A stretch of 64,000 nucleotides of DNA from Xanthomonas vasicola (GTDB taxonomy: Bacteria; Pseudomonadota; Gammaproteobacteria; Xanthomonadales; Xanthomonadaceae): NCBI RefSeq assembly GCF_000772705.2, contig NZ_JSBW02000047.1, forward strand, positions 62,001 through 126,000. The letters are read 5' to 3'. The position numbers and the translations under genes were made by a program. The notes beneath the pieces were generated by a model. It saw only the letters and a program-made list of their open reading frames with translations, was not told where the DNA came from and ran no database searches. Every line of letters begins with the position of its first letter. The stretch's first letter is position 1. Positions 56,690-64,000 of this stretch are shown piece after piece.

Positions 56690-57787
56690 TCAGTTCTGCG
56701 CCGGGGTGTTTTCGGCGAAGTACTCGTGGCTGTCGGCATTGGTGATGGCCTGCGCCGGGTTGCTGATCGCCAGACTGCGCGCGCCGGACTGGCCGTAGAC
56801 GCGGTCCTGGGTGCCAGCCACCACGGTGAAGTGGCTGGTTTCGTGCACCAGGGTGCCGGCCTTGGAGTCAGTGCCGGTTGTGGACGCGCTCCAGAACGCG
56901 TTGCAGACGTGGATCTCGTACGGCTGGTTCGGATAGACGTAGGCATACGCATCTGCCGCATCCGCCTCGCAGCTGCAGTTGATCGTCAGCTGGCCGTTGT
57001 TCTGGTCCAGCGCATTATCGATGTTGACGAAGTTGGAGATGACCCGGCTGTAGCGCGAGGCGTTATAGGCACCGAACCAGGTTGTGTAGCGCGCGCCTGT
57101 GCTGCCGGCATTGAGGTAGGTACGCGCGTTCTGCGAGTAGTTGCGCGCGGCAGTCACCGCACTGCCGGCCTGGCTGGTGCGGGTGGTGCTGCAGTTGAGG
57201 TAGTTGATGCCGTTGACTACAGCCGTCGGGCCGACGCTGAGCTGGCGCTGCACGCCACGGCGCGCGCCGTCCAGCCACACGGTAAGCGGGGTGCTGGTGG
57301 CCACGGCCGGCTCGCCGTTGGCGGTCTTCATCAGGCTGCCGTCGGAAAAGGAGGCGTACTGCAGCGCCGAGCGCACCTGGATGGTGTAGTTGCCGCTGGT
57401 GGACAGATCGTAGGCGCCGGCCAGATCGACCTCGCCCTTCACGCTCTGGCCCGGCTGCAGGATGGTGAAGTCGGCCGCCTTGGGCAAGCCGCGCTTGACC
57501 AGGCGCCCGGTGTAATCCACTGGCTTGCCGTCGCGGCTCACTTCCAGAATGCCGTTATCCAGCGACTTCAGCGGCAGCTGATAGGTCGGCACGCGTGCAA
57601 TCTGGCTGCTGTTGTTGGTGACGGTGACGGCGATCTTGCCTTGATGGCGGCCAGCCTGGTCGGCCACCGGCGACAGTTCGATGGTCAACGGAACCGGGCC
57701 GCGCACGGACTGCGCCTGCGCCGATCCGAGGATGCCGACAACGGCCAGCGTGCCTGCTGCAAACGATGCGAAAAAAATATTCTTCAC
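56690..57787 (-). CDS. Secreted M35-family metallopeptidase (deuterolysin/peptidyl-Lys type)
   Basis: The 365-residue precursor has a signal peptide (KNIFFASFAAGTLAVVGILG, cleavage near AQA), a propeptide-like beta domain (about 30-175) and a C-terminal M35 catalytic domain with HETSH (315-319) and the aspzincin aspartate motif GTQD (325-328) followed by RVYG. Conserved cysteines occur at NYLNCSTT, INCSCE and HVCNAF. It should be secreted and cleave extracellular protein, possibly next to lysine. The start is GTG at 57787 behind GGAGAGTCACTG; an upstream ATG at 57865 would spoil the signal peptide. Confidence 0.9.
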   Translation of the reverse strand: MKNIFFASFAAGTLAVVGILGSAQAQSVRGPVPLTIELSPVADQAGRHQGKIAVTVTNNSSQIARVPTYQLPLKSLDNGILEVSRDGKPVDYTGRLVKRGLPKAADFTILQPGQSVKGEVDLAGAYDLSTSGNYTIQVRSALQYASFSDGSLMKTANGEPAVATSTPLTVWLDGARRGVQRQLSVGPTAVVNGINYLNCSTTRTSQAGSAVTAARNYSQNARTYLNAGSTGARYTTWFGAYNASRYSRVISNFVNIDNALDQNNGQLTINCSCEADAADAYAYVYPNQPYEIHVCNAFWSASTTGTDSKAGTLVHETSHFTVVAGTQDRVYGQSGARSLAISNPAQAITNADSHEYFAENTPAQN

Positions 57788-58250
57788 CAGTGACTCTCCG
57801 TGTGATCGGGGGATGTCCGCGGATGCGGGCAACCTAAACCTAGGCAGGACGAGCGGGCACGACAAGCTTTTTTATTTCGTATATTTTTGTTTTGAAATTT
57901 ATACTGAAAGTCTCGGAAATATCGTCTATGTTGATAATTCAGCTTAATAATGTGCAGTTCGTCATATGTTGCGGGCTGGCGCGTGTCAGTCGCTGACACA
58001 AATGCACGCAGGAAAAGTTTCGATATGTGATCAAGTTCTCTGGTTGAGAGATCACACTACAGACGTTGAGCGTGCGCTGGCGCACGGAGTGCGCAAATCG
58101 TTTCCTGCGAGGCTGGTTTTTATGTCTCGCACGGCCGATATGTGGCCGTAGAGACGACCACATGCTATGGCATCTAATCGAGTGCCAAAGACCGGTTCGG
58201 GTATCCGCTACACCCGCTCATTGCAGCGTGTAACGGCGTGCCAACTGCGT
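57788..58250. promoter_or_regulatory. AT-rich control region upstream of the M35 peptidase
   Basis: From about 57866 to 57955 the sequence is very A/T-rich (AAGCTTTTTTATTTCG, TTGATAATTCAGCTTAATAA). Further upstream lie a perfect palindrome GTGTCAG-TCG-CTGACAC (57983-57999) and a nested hairpin GTGATC...GATCAC (58027-58055). These look like operator sites for a regulated secreted enzyme. No gene lies here; short frames have no homology. Confidence 0.5.
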
Positions 58251-59126
58251 CTAGTGCGCGCGGTCCACCGCAAACCGGCCCAAGCTGGCCAATATTTCGC
58301 CTGGTTGCCCATAGGGCTGCAGCACGTCGTGCATGCGCGTGGCCAGTTCGGCCAGTTTCGCCTTGGCGCCGTCCATCCCGAGCAGAGCGGGGTAAGTGGA
58401 TTTGGATTGCGCCGCGTCCTTGCCGGCGGTCTTGCCCAACTGGGCCGAGCTCGATTCCACATCCAGGATGTCATCGCGCACCTGGAACGCCAGGCCCAGC
58501 GCGTCGGCAAATGCGCCAAGACGCTGCTGGTCGTCCGCCGCTGCGCCGCCCGTGAGCGCGCCCATACGCACCGCCGCTCGGATCAACGCGCCGGTCTTGA
58601 GCGCATGCATGCGTTGCAGGTCCTGCAACGGCTGCAGTTGCCCGGTCGCATCCATATCCAGCGCCTGGCCGCCGCACATGCCGGCCGCACCCGCAGCCGT
58701 CGCCAGGCTCTGCATCCAGCCCACGCGCAGTTCGGCGCTGGTGGATGCTGCGGCCAGCAGTTCGAAAGCTCGTGTCTGCAAGGCGTCGCCGGCCAGAATC
58801 GCGGTGGCTTCGTCGAAGGCGATATGCACGGTGGGCTGGCCGCGCCGCAGCGCGTCGTCGTCCATCGCCGGCAAGTCGTCGTGCACCAGCGAATAGGCGT
58901 GAATCAGCTCCACCGCCACCGCAGGCGTGTCGAGCTGGTCCTCAGCAGCGCCGAACAATGCGCCGCTTGCATAAACCAGCAGCGGACGCATGCGCTTGCC
59001 ACCGCCCAGCACTGCGTAGCGCATTGCTGCATGCAGGCGCTGCGGCGCATGCGTAGCGCTCGGCAAGCCGGCCTCCAGGCTGCGTTCGGTGCGGGCGATC
59101 CAGTGGTCGAACAGCGCCGAACTCAT
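58251..59126 (-). CDS. ispA: Polyprenyl diphosphate synthase (farnesyl type)
   Basis: The 291-residue prenyltransferase builds farnesyl diphosphate from dimethylallyl and isopentenyl diphosphate. The first aspartate-rich motif DDLPAMD (83-89) and second DDILD (218-222) are intact, with GGGKRMRPLL upstream of the first. Chain length is not certain from sequence; size and context (xseB directly upstream) point to IspA. Its ATG begins one base past the xseB TGA, so the genes are coupled. Confidence 0.93.
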   Translation of the reverse strand: MSSALFDHWIARTERSLEAGLPSATHAPQRLHAAMRYAVLGGGKRMRPLLVYASGALFGAAEDQLDTPAVAVELIHAYSLVHDDLPAMDDDALRRGQPTVHIAFDEATAILAGDALQTRAFELLAAASTSAELRVGWMQSLATAAGAAGMCGGQALDMDATGQLQPLQDLQRMHALKTGALIRAAVRMGALTGGAAADDQQRLGAFADALGLAFQVRDDILDVESSSAQLGKTAGKDAAQSKSTYPALLGMDGAKAKLAELATRMHDVLQPYGQPGEILASLGRFAVDRAH

Positions 59127-59127
59127 C

Positions 59128-59388
59128 TCAGCCGTCCAGCGACGGCGGTTCGAAGGCTTCGGCAAGCTCGGGGCGGGCAGGGTCGGTCAACAGGCGCACC
59201 CGCAGTTCGGCCTGTTCCAGCGCCTGCTGGCAGTCGCGGTACAACCCGATGCCGCGTTCGTAGGCCGTGAGCGATTGCTCCAGGCTCAGATCGCCGACCT
59301 CCAGCTTCTGCACCAGTTGCTCGAGTTCTTCCAGCGACTGTTCGAAGCGGGCAACCGGGGACGTTTCGTTCAAGGACTTCTTGGCCAT
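59128..59388 (-). CDS. xseB: Exodeoxyribonuclease VII small subunit
   Basis: The 86-residue protein has the XseB helices [20 protein letters not shown] and [20 protein letters not shown]. With XseA it forms exonuclease VII, which degrades single-stranded DNA. The ATG at 59388 (MAKKSLNE) is the conserved start. It precedes ispA in an operon; the dxs gene that often follows ispA is not present here. Confidence 0.95.
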   Translation of the reverse strand: MAKKSLNETSPVARFEQSLEELEQLVQKLEVGDLSLEQSLTAYERGIGLYRDCQQALEQAELRVRLLTDPARPELAEAFEPPSLDG

Positions 59389-59419
59389 CGCTAAAGTGTG
59401 CGGCGCGCGCGCAGGCGGG

Positions 59420-60724
59420 TCAATTCGCATCGGCAGCTGCGCGCCATTGCAGCGATGCGGCGTTGGCCTGTAACCATGCGTCCAAGTTGCCGGAAATGAT
59501 GCGATCGCCGGCGGCAAGTACCTGCGTGCCTTCCCACAGGATCGGCAGGCGCTTGCGTTCCCATGGCGGTAAATCCAGCGCCTGCAGCAGATGTTTGAGT
59601 TGATGCGAATGCGCGCGCCGCGGCAACACAATGCGCTCGCCGCCCTGGCGTGCGCGCGCCAGCAGCGGTTGCGCAAAACGCAGGCCGGGCGCGCCGAGCA
59701 AGCGCAACTGCGCACCATCGGGCAATTGCAGCGGCACTGCGCCATCCCACGACGCTTGCCAGTCTGACGGCCAGACCGCAGCGGGGCGATGCAGAAACAG
59801 GCACTGACGCCAACGGCGGATTTCCATTTGCTGCCACGCGAAGCATGCTTGCCGGTCTGCGGCGTAGTGGTCGATTTCCCGTTCCAGTGCGGCCACGCCT
59901 TGCGCCGGCAGTGGGGGCGCGTGAGCAGCGCTCACCCACGCGCGCAACAGCCGTGCTCTTCGTTCGATAGGTTGCGCACGCAACGCGTGCAGATCCAGCG
60001 CGCCGCTTGCGGTGCGCACGCTTGGCAACAACGCCATGTCCTGCTGCAGCAGTAATGCGCTGGCATCGGCGCTCAGTTGCGCACTGCGCGCCAGCGCATC
60101 GGCTGCTTGCGGCCAGCGTTGCTGCAGCAACGGCAACACCTGGCTGCGCAGGAAATTGCGGTCGTGGCGTGGATCGGCGTTGCTGGGATCTTCGATCCAG
60201 CGCAACCCTTGCGCGAGCGCATAGGCGAGCAGATCGGCGCGGGCATGCGCCAGCAACGGGCGCCACAGCGTGCCGTTGGCGAAGGGGCGCTGCGGGCGCA
60301 TCGCCGCCAGTCCTTCCGGGCCGGAGGCGCGCAGCGCACGCAGCAGGAATGTTTCAGCCTGATCGTCGCGATGGTGCGCCAGCGCCAGCCATTCGCCAGC
60401 GGCGAGTGCGTGCTCGAATGCAGTGTGGCGCGCGTTGCGTGCTGCCGCTTCCAGACCAAGGCCGCTATCGCGCTCGACGTGCACCTGCACGATCTGCAAC
60501 GGTACCTGCAGCGCATCGCAGCTGCGTTGGCAATGCGCGGCCCAGGCGTCTGCATCGGTATGCAGCCCGTGATGCACATGCAGCGCGCGCAATCCTGCTT
60601 GGCGATAGCGCGGCGTCGCCGCCAGCAAATGCAGCAGCACGTTGGAATCCATCCCGCCGCTGTAGGCCAGCAATACCGGGCCGGGCGGAGTGGTGGGCAG
60701 CAGTAGCGGGGTATCGATCACCAC
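59420..60724 (-). CDS. tilS: tRNA(Ile)-lysidine synthase
   Basis: The enzyme uses ATP to add lysine to C34 of tRNA-Ile, changing its codon reading from AUG to AUA. The PP-loop SGGMDS is 21 residues from the chosen start, followed by the conserved HVHHGLH (with DADAW) and [17 protein letters not shown]. The C-terminal substrate domains are present. The start is taken as GTG at 60724 behind GCAGGATCGCG; an ATG at 60829 adds 35 poorly conserved residues and has no ribosome binding site. With the GTG the length is 434, near E. coli (432). Confidence 0.92.
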   Translation of the reverse strand: MVIDTPLLLPTTPPGPVLLAYSGGMDSNVLLHLLAATPRYRQAGLRALHVHHGLHTDADAWAAHCQRSCDALQVPLQIVQVHVERDSGLGLEAAARNARHTAFEHALAAGEWLALAHHRDDQAETFLLRALRASGPEGLAAMRPQRPFANGTLWRPLLAHARADLLAYALAQGLRWIEDPSNADPRHDRNFLRSQVLPLLQQRWPQAADALARSAQLSADASALLLQQDMALLPSVRTASGALDLHALRAQPIERRARLLRAWVSAAHAPPLPAQGVAALEREIDHYAADRQACFAWQQMEIRRWRQCLFLHRPAAVWPSDWQASWDGAVPLQLPDGAQLRLLGAPGLRFAQPLLARARQGGERIVLPRRAHSHQLKHLLQALDLPPWERKRLPILWEGTQVLAAGDRIISGNLDAWLQANAASLQWRAAADAN

Positions 60725-60829
60725 AGGCGCGATCCTGCGGCCAATACTGCGCGCCCAGCGAGCGGGCGTTGAACGCGTTGCGTGATTGCCGAGCGATGCC
60801 TTGATTGGCGCGTTGTCTGCAAGCGCCAT

Positions 60830-61228
60830 ATCTGTGCGCCAAAGCTACGGCCCTGGGGCGAACCTAGCGCGGCTCGGGTATCACGGTCACCGCACCAATC
60901 CCCTGCGACCAACCTGATCGCAAAGCTGGCGGTGCGGAGCTGTAGACGTTCCCAGCTGTTACCGCCCATCAACTCCATTGTCTTTTGTACGCGACAACTG
61001 CGGCGCTGGTGTACTGCTACCGCGTCTAGGGCATCGCGCTTTTTTGCGTGGCCACTGCACCGATCGCCCTCGGCTAGCCTGACCGCAGCGATGGTGCCCC
61101 TGACCTGCAGCGGTTCCAAGGCGTTGCCGCATAGCGCGCTGGCGATGCCATGCGAGCGGATTAAGTGACCACGCTGCGGACGCCTCATGCGTCGGCTCGC
61201 CTCCCGTTGCAGCAGCACCGCTTACGCA
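60830..61228. repeat. Degenerate tandem duplication upstream of tilS
   Basis: Segments 60888-60964 and 61052-61128 resemble one another (CACCGCACCAATCCCCTGCG with CACTGCACCGATCGCCCTCG; TGTAGACGTTCCCAGCTGTT with TGCAGCGGTTCCAAGGCGTT). They lie about 164 bases apart. The similarity shows also in translation on the minus strand (LEPLQVRG with WERLQLRT). I see no functional gene here and no known element. Confidence 0.5.
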
Positions 61229-62935
61229 TCAGCGCTTGACCGCAGCCTCGAACGTAGCCGGCTTGGGCAACTCGACCGGAACGCCGGCGGCATCGCAGGT
61301 GCCGGCCTTGCACAGGCGCTCGCGCAGGCGCGGAGTGGCCTGGACGATGACGTGGTAGATCACGTTCTCTTCCAGCGTGCCGCGGAATGCAGCGCTGCCA
61401 GGGCCGGTGGCCCAGATGCCGACGTCTTCGCCGCCGTGGCTTTCGGATTTGGTCGGCACCAGCGACTCCTGCATATAGCTGGGCGCTTCGGTGTCCACAT
61501 GGGTCAGGTCCGGGCGGCCGGCAGCCGGCTCGCTGCTGCTGGGCTCATGCGGATACTTTTTTGGGCCGGCCGGCTGCGCGTTGCTGGCGCCGGTGTAGCC
61601 GGGGCCATTGGCGTAGCTGAGCGTGGTGTACGGCTGGCCAGCCAGATCGCTGGCCAGCTGGCTGCGGTCGCCTTCTTCGCCGCCGGTACCGCGCACCTTG
61701 CCCAGGATGGGATTACCGCGCACCGGGTAGCCAACGAAGTTGAGCGTGTGCGAATGGTCGGCGGTGACAATGATCAGCGTGTCCGGCGGCGCGGTCTGCA
61801 CAGCAACGCGCACGGCATCGGACAGCGACACGGTTTCATCCAGCGCGCGGTAGGCGTTGCCGGCGTGGTTGGCATGATCGATACGGCCGCCTTCGACCAT
61901 CAGCACGAAGCCGTTGGTATCGCGCGACAGCGACTGGATCGCGGTGCGGGTCATTTCGGTCAGGCTGGGCTCGCCCTGAGGGGTGCGGTTGCGGTCGTGA
62001 TCGAACTGCATGTGGTCCGGCTCGAACAGGCCCAGCAACGCCGGTGCGCCGGCTACTGCCTTCAGTTGTTGCTCGTTCCAGACATAGGCGCCCTGCGGAT
62101 GCGCCTGTTTCCACTCGGCGACCAGATCGCGGCCGTCCAGGCGCAGGCCCACCTTGTCGTCGTATTCCGGGTCGCGCTCCTGCACGGTCTGGAACTGGCT
62201 GCGTCCTCCCCCCAACACCACCTGCGGGCCACGGCCGTAGCGGGCAGTGGAGAGCAACTGCTGGGCGATGTCCTGGCAGCCGGCAGTGCGTGCCGACTCG
62301 GGAAGGTCGGTGTCGTTTTCCCAGTTGCGGTCCGGCGAATGCGCATAGGTTGCCGCCGGCGTGGCATGGGTCAGACGCGTGGTGGTGACGATGCCGGTGG
62401 CCATGCCGGCGCTGTCGGCCAGCTGCAGCCAACTCAGCAGGCCCTTATTCAAGCTGTCAGCGCAATCGCTGCGGTTGCCGCTGCTGACCCCGATCGCGCC
62501 CATATGCGACTTCACCCCGGTGGTGATCGCGGTCATCGTGCCGGCCGAATCCGGCGTCTGCGAATCGGTGTTGTAGGTCTTGCTGAAGGCGGTGGCGGGA
62601 AATTGCTCCCACGACAGCAGGTTCTCTTCGCCCGGCCCGCCCTTGCGCTGGCCGTCCAGGATGCGCGCGGCGGCGACCGTGGTCAGGCTCATGCCATCGC
62701 CCAGGAACAGGATCACGTTGCGCGCCTCGCCGGCCATGGCGCCATTGCCGGCCGCGCGGGCGGCGCCGGAGCGGTACCACCATTGCGGGGTTTCGCCGGC
62801 CGGGTGCGCGACCTGCGGCACCTCTACGCGGACCGATGCAGGTGCAGAGGCGGTGCTCCCGGTGGTGGAGGCGCAGGCGGCGACGCACAGCGTGGTCAGG
62901 GCGGCGAGGGTGGGCAGGCAATAACGCATCGGCAT
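61229..62935 (-). CDS. Alkaline phosphatase, lipoprotein
   Basis: The 568-residue phosphatase has a lipoprotein signal (lipobox VAAC, Cys21). The alkaline phosphatase superfamily site is visible: the metal ligand in LGDGMS (D80) and the nucleophile Ser130 in DSAGT, with VEGGRIDHANHAGNAYRALD and ADHSHT as later metal ligands. It is a longer branch than E. coli PhoA, with extra segments before the ADHSHT block. It should release phosphate from monoesters at the envelope, probably under phosphate starvation, but no clear Pho box stands out. Three in-frame ATGs (62929, 62935, 62962) are possible starts. Confidence 0.92.
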   Translation of the reverse strand: MPMRYCLPTLAALTTLCVAACASTTGSTASAPASVRVEVPQVAHPAGETPQWWYRSGAARAAGNGAMAGEARNVILFLGDGMSLTTVAAARILDGQRKGGPGEENLLSWEQFPATAFSKTYNTDSQTPDSAGTMTAITTGVKSHMGAIGVSSGNRSDCADSLNKGLLSWLQLADSAGMATGIVTTTRLTHATPAATYAHSPDRNWENDTDLPESARTAGCQDIAQQLLSTARYGRGPQVVLGGGRSQFQTVQERDPEYDDKVGLRLDGRDLVAEWKQAHPQGAYVWNEQQLKAVAGAPALLGLFEPDHMQFDHDRNRTPQGEPSLTEMTRTAIQSLSRDTNGFVLMVEGGRIDHANHAGNAYRALDETVSLSDAVRVAVQTAPPDTLIIVTADHSHTLNFVGYPVRGNPILGKVRGTGGEEGDRSQLASDLAGQPYTTLSYANGPGYTGASNAQPAGPKKYPHEPSSSEPAAGRPDLTHVDTEAPSYMQESLVPTKSESHGGEDVGIWATGPGSAAFRGTLEENVIYHVIVQATPRLRERLCKAGTCDAAGVPVELPKPATFEAAVKR

Positions 62936-63076
62936 CGGACTCGTGGCTGAATCAATGCCCATTATGCCGCGACGGGTGGTGTCACACCGATGACACAGCG
63001 CTGTTCCAGCTGTGGTCTCGCGGGCAGCGCAGGCCTGGGCTATGGTGCATGCACTCTCCCCGGAAGATTCGACGAC

Positions 63077-64000
63077 ATGAAACTGGTTGCGGCCTGGTTG
63101 CGCATTCCGTTCTGGCAGCGCGTGGTGGCCGGCTTTGCGCTGGGTGCGATCGCCGGTGCGGCCATGGGCCCGGCCGCCGATGTGTGGTTCGGTCCACTGG
63201 GCGATCTGTACGTCACGCTGATCAAGATGATCGCGATCCCGCTGGTGTTCTTCGCGGTGATCAATGCGATCTCGTCCTTGCACGGGCAAAAATCGGTCGC
63301 CGCGCTCGGCGGGCGCACATTTTTGTGGTTCGTCATCACCGCGGCATTGGCGGTGGGCGTGGGCCTTGCGGTCGGCACGATCATGCAGCCGGGCGCTGGC
63401 CATTTCAGTTTGAGTGTGGATTCGGCCTGGAAGCCGCGCGATGTGCCCAGCCCGATCAAGGTGCTGCTGGACGTGGTGCCGTCCAACCCGTTCTACGCAC
63501 TGACCGGCATCGGCACCAAGACCAATGCTGCCGGCGAAACGGTGCTGGCGGCGGGGCGTGGTTCAATCCTGCCGGTGATCTTCTTCGCCGGGTTGCTGGG
63601 GTTTGCGATGGTCAAGCTGGGTGAGCGTGTCGCCGAGGCGCGCAAGCTCACCGGGCAGATGAGCGACATCATGATCCAGGTGACGCGCTTCGTGCTGGAG
63701 ATGACCCCGCTCGGGACGTTTGGCCTGATCGCCAGCCTGGTCGGCAGCTACGGCTTTGCGAAACTGCTGCCGTTCGGCAATTTTGTGCTGGCGCTGTATG
63801 TGGCCTGCGCGATCCATATTCTGGTCGTCTACAGCAGCCTGTTGCTCGCACATGGGCTTAACCCGTGGAAGTTTTTCCGCGGTGCCGCGCCCGGCATGCA
63901 GGTGGCGTTTGTCAGTTCGTCGAGCTTTGCAGCAATGCCGGTGGCGATGCGTTCGATCACGCATAACCTGGGTGTCAGCAAGGATTACGCTGCATTTGCG
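63077..64000 (+). CDS. Dicarboxylate/amino acid:cation symporter (DctA/GltP family), 3' end outside window
   Basis: The 308 codons in the window form the first part of a DAACS transporter: helices with FALGAIAGAAMGPAADVWFG, IKMIAIPLVFFAVINAISSL and the re-entrant hairpin serine motif SSSSFAAMP (about residues 286-294). These carriers import C4-dicarboxylates or glutamate with protons or sodium. The substrate is not decided by the part seen. The family is about 430 residues, so about 120 lie beyond the window. Divergent from the alkaline phosphatase gene. Confidence 0.9.
   Translation, partial: MKLVAAWLRIPFWQRVVAGFALGAIAGAAMGPAADVWFGPLGDLYVTLIKMIAIPLVFFAVINAISSLHGQKSVAALGGRTFLWFVITAALAVGVGLAVGTIMQPGAGHFSLSVDSAWKPRDVPSPIKVLLDVVPSNPFYALTGIGTKTNAAGETVLAAGRGSILPVIFFAGLLGFAMVKLGERVAEARKLTGQMSDIMIQVTRFVLEMTPLGTFGLIASLVGSYGFAKLLPFGNFVLALYVACAIHILVVYSSLLLAHGLNPWKFFRGAAPGMQVAFVSSSSFAAMPVAMRSITHNLGVSKDYAAFA

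Overview
The window reads as chromosome of a Xanthomonas-like gammaproteobacterium (family Lysobacteraceae/Xanthomonadaceae). The basis is high GC with strong third-position GC bias, the housekeeping order leuS-lptE-holA-nadD-rsfS-rlmH and maf-rng-yhdP-tldD-darP-pmbA, an Oar-type TonB-dependent receptor, a secreted M35-type peptidase, and many short intergenic repeats of a kind I associate with this genus. I cannot fix species or pathovar from the sequence alone.

Layout. 0-9.2 kb: the end of a GAF-GGDEF diguanylate cyclase broken by a frameshift, an EamA transporter, a DUF72 protein, RraA, a class C beta-lactamase-like serine hydrolase, a CPA2 cation/proton antiporter, and a histidine kinase/response regulator pair. 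9.3-15.8 kb: an RND efflux operon (outer-membrane factor, MipA/OmpV protein, adaptor, pump) divergent from that two-component pair. 15.9-26.7 kb: a pRiA4b ORF-3-like protein, an ABC exporter, a DUF885 lipoprotein, a GFA enzyme plus DUF4349 lipoprotein, a frameshifted LysR regulator divergent from a frameshifted EamA exporter, a cyclophilin and a DUF378 protein. 26.7-28.3 kb is an atypical stretch with one long unrecognised reading frame. 28.3-39.4 kb: a hotdog thioesterase, a CnoX-like thioredoxin, a DUF998 protein, then leuS, lptE, holA, nadD, rsfS and rlmH, with a ruined PhoX-like gene inserted on the other strand before rlmH. 39.8-45 kb: a TonB-like protein, an Oar-type receptor interrupted by an in-frame TAG, and a SIMPL protein. 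45.1-55.8 kb: maf, rng, yhdP, a DUF6065-like gene, tldD, darP and pmbA. 56.2-64 kb: a DUF4870 protein, an M35 peptidase, the tilS-xseB-ispA group, an alkaline phosphatase lipoprotein and the first part of a dctA-type symporter.

Two themes stand out. First, at least five genes in 64 kb carry inactivating lesions: one- or two-base frameshifts, one nonsense codon, and one multiply shifted wreck. Second, the spacers hold several repeat families: about 144-bp long imperfect palindromes with TTAGAGC ends (five recognisable copies), heptamer arrays of the GGGATTG/GGGAATC type, a 13-bp tandem array ahead of leuS, and a duplicated double hairpin in the pmbA leader. Some repeats touch genes directly: they sit at stop codons, abut the nadD start and encode the DarP C-terminus. 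I did not see tRNA, rRNA, CRISPR arrays, complete insertion sequences or prophage genes.
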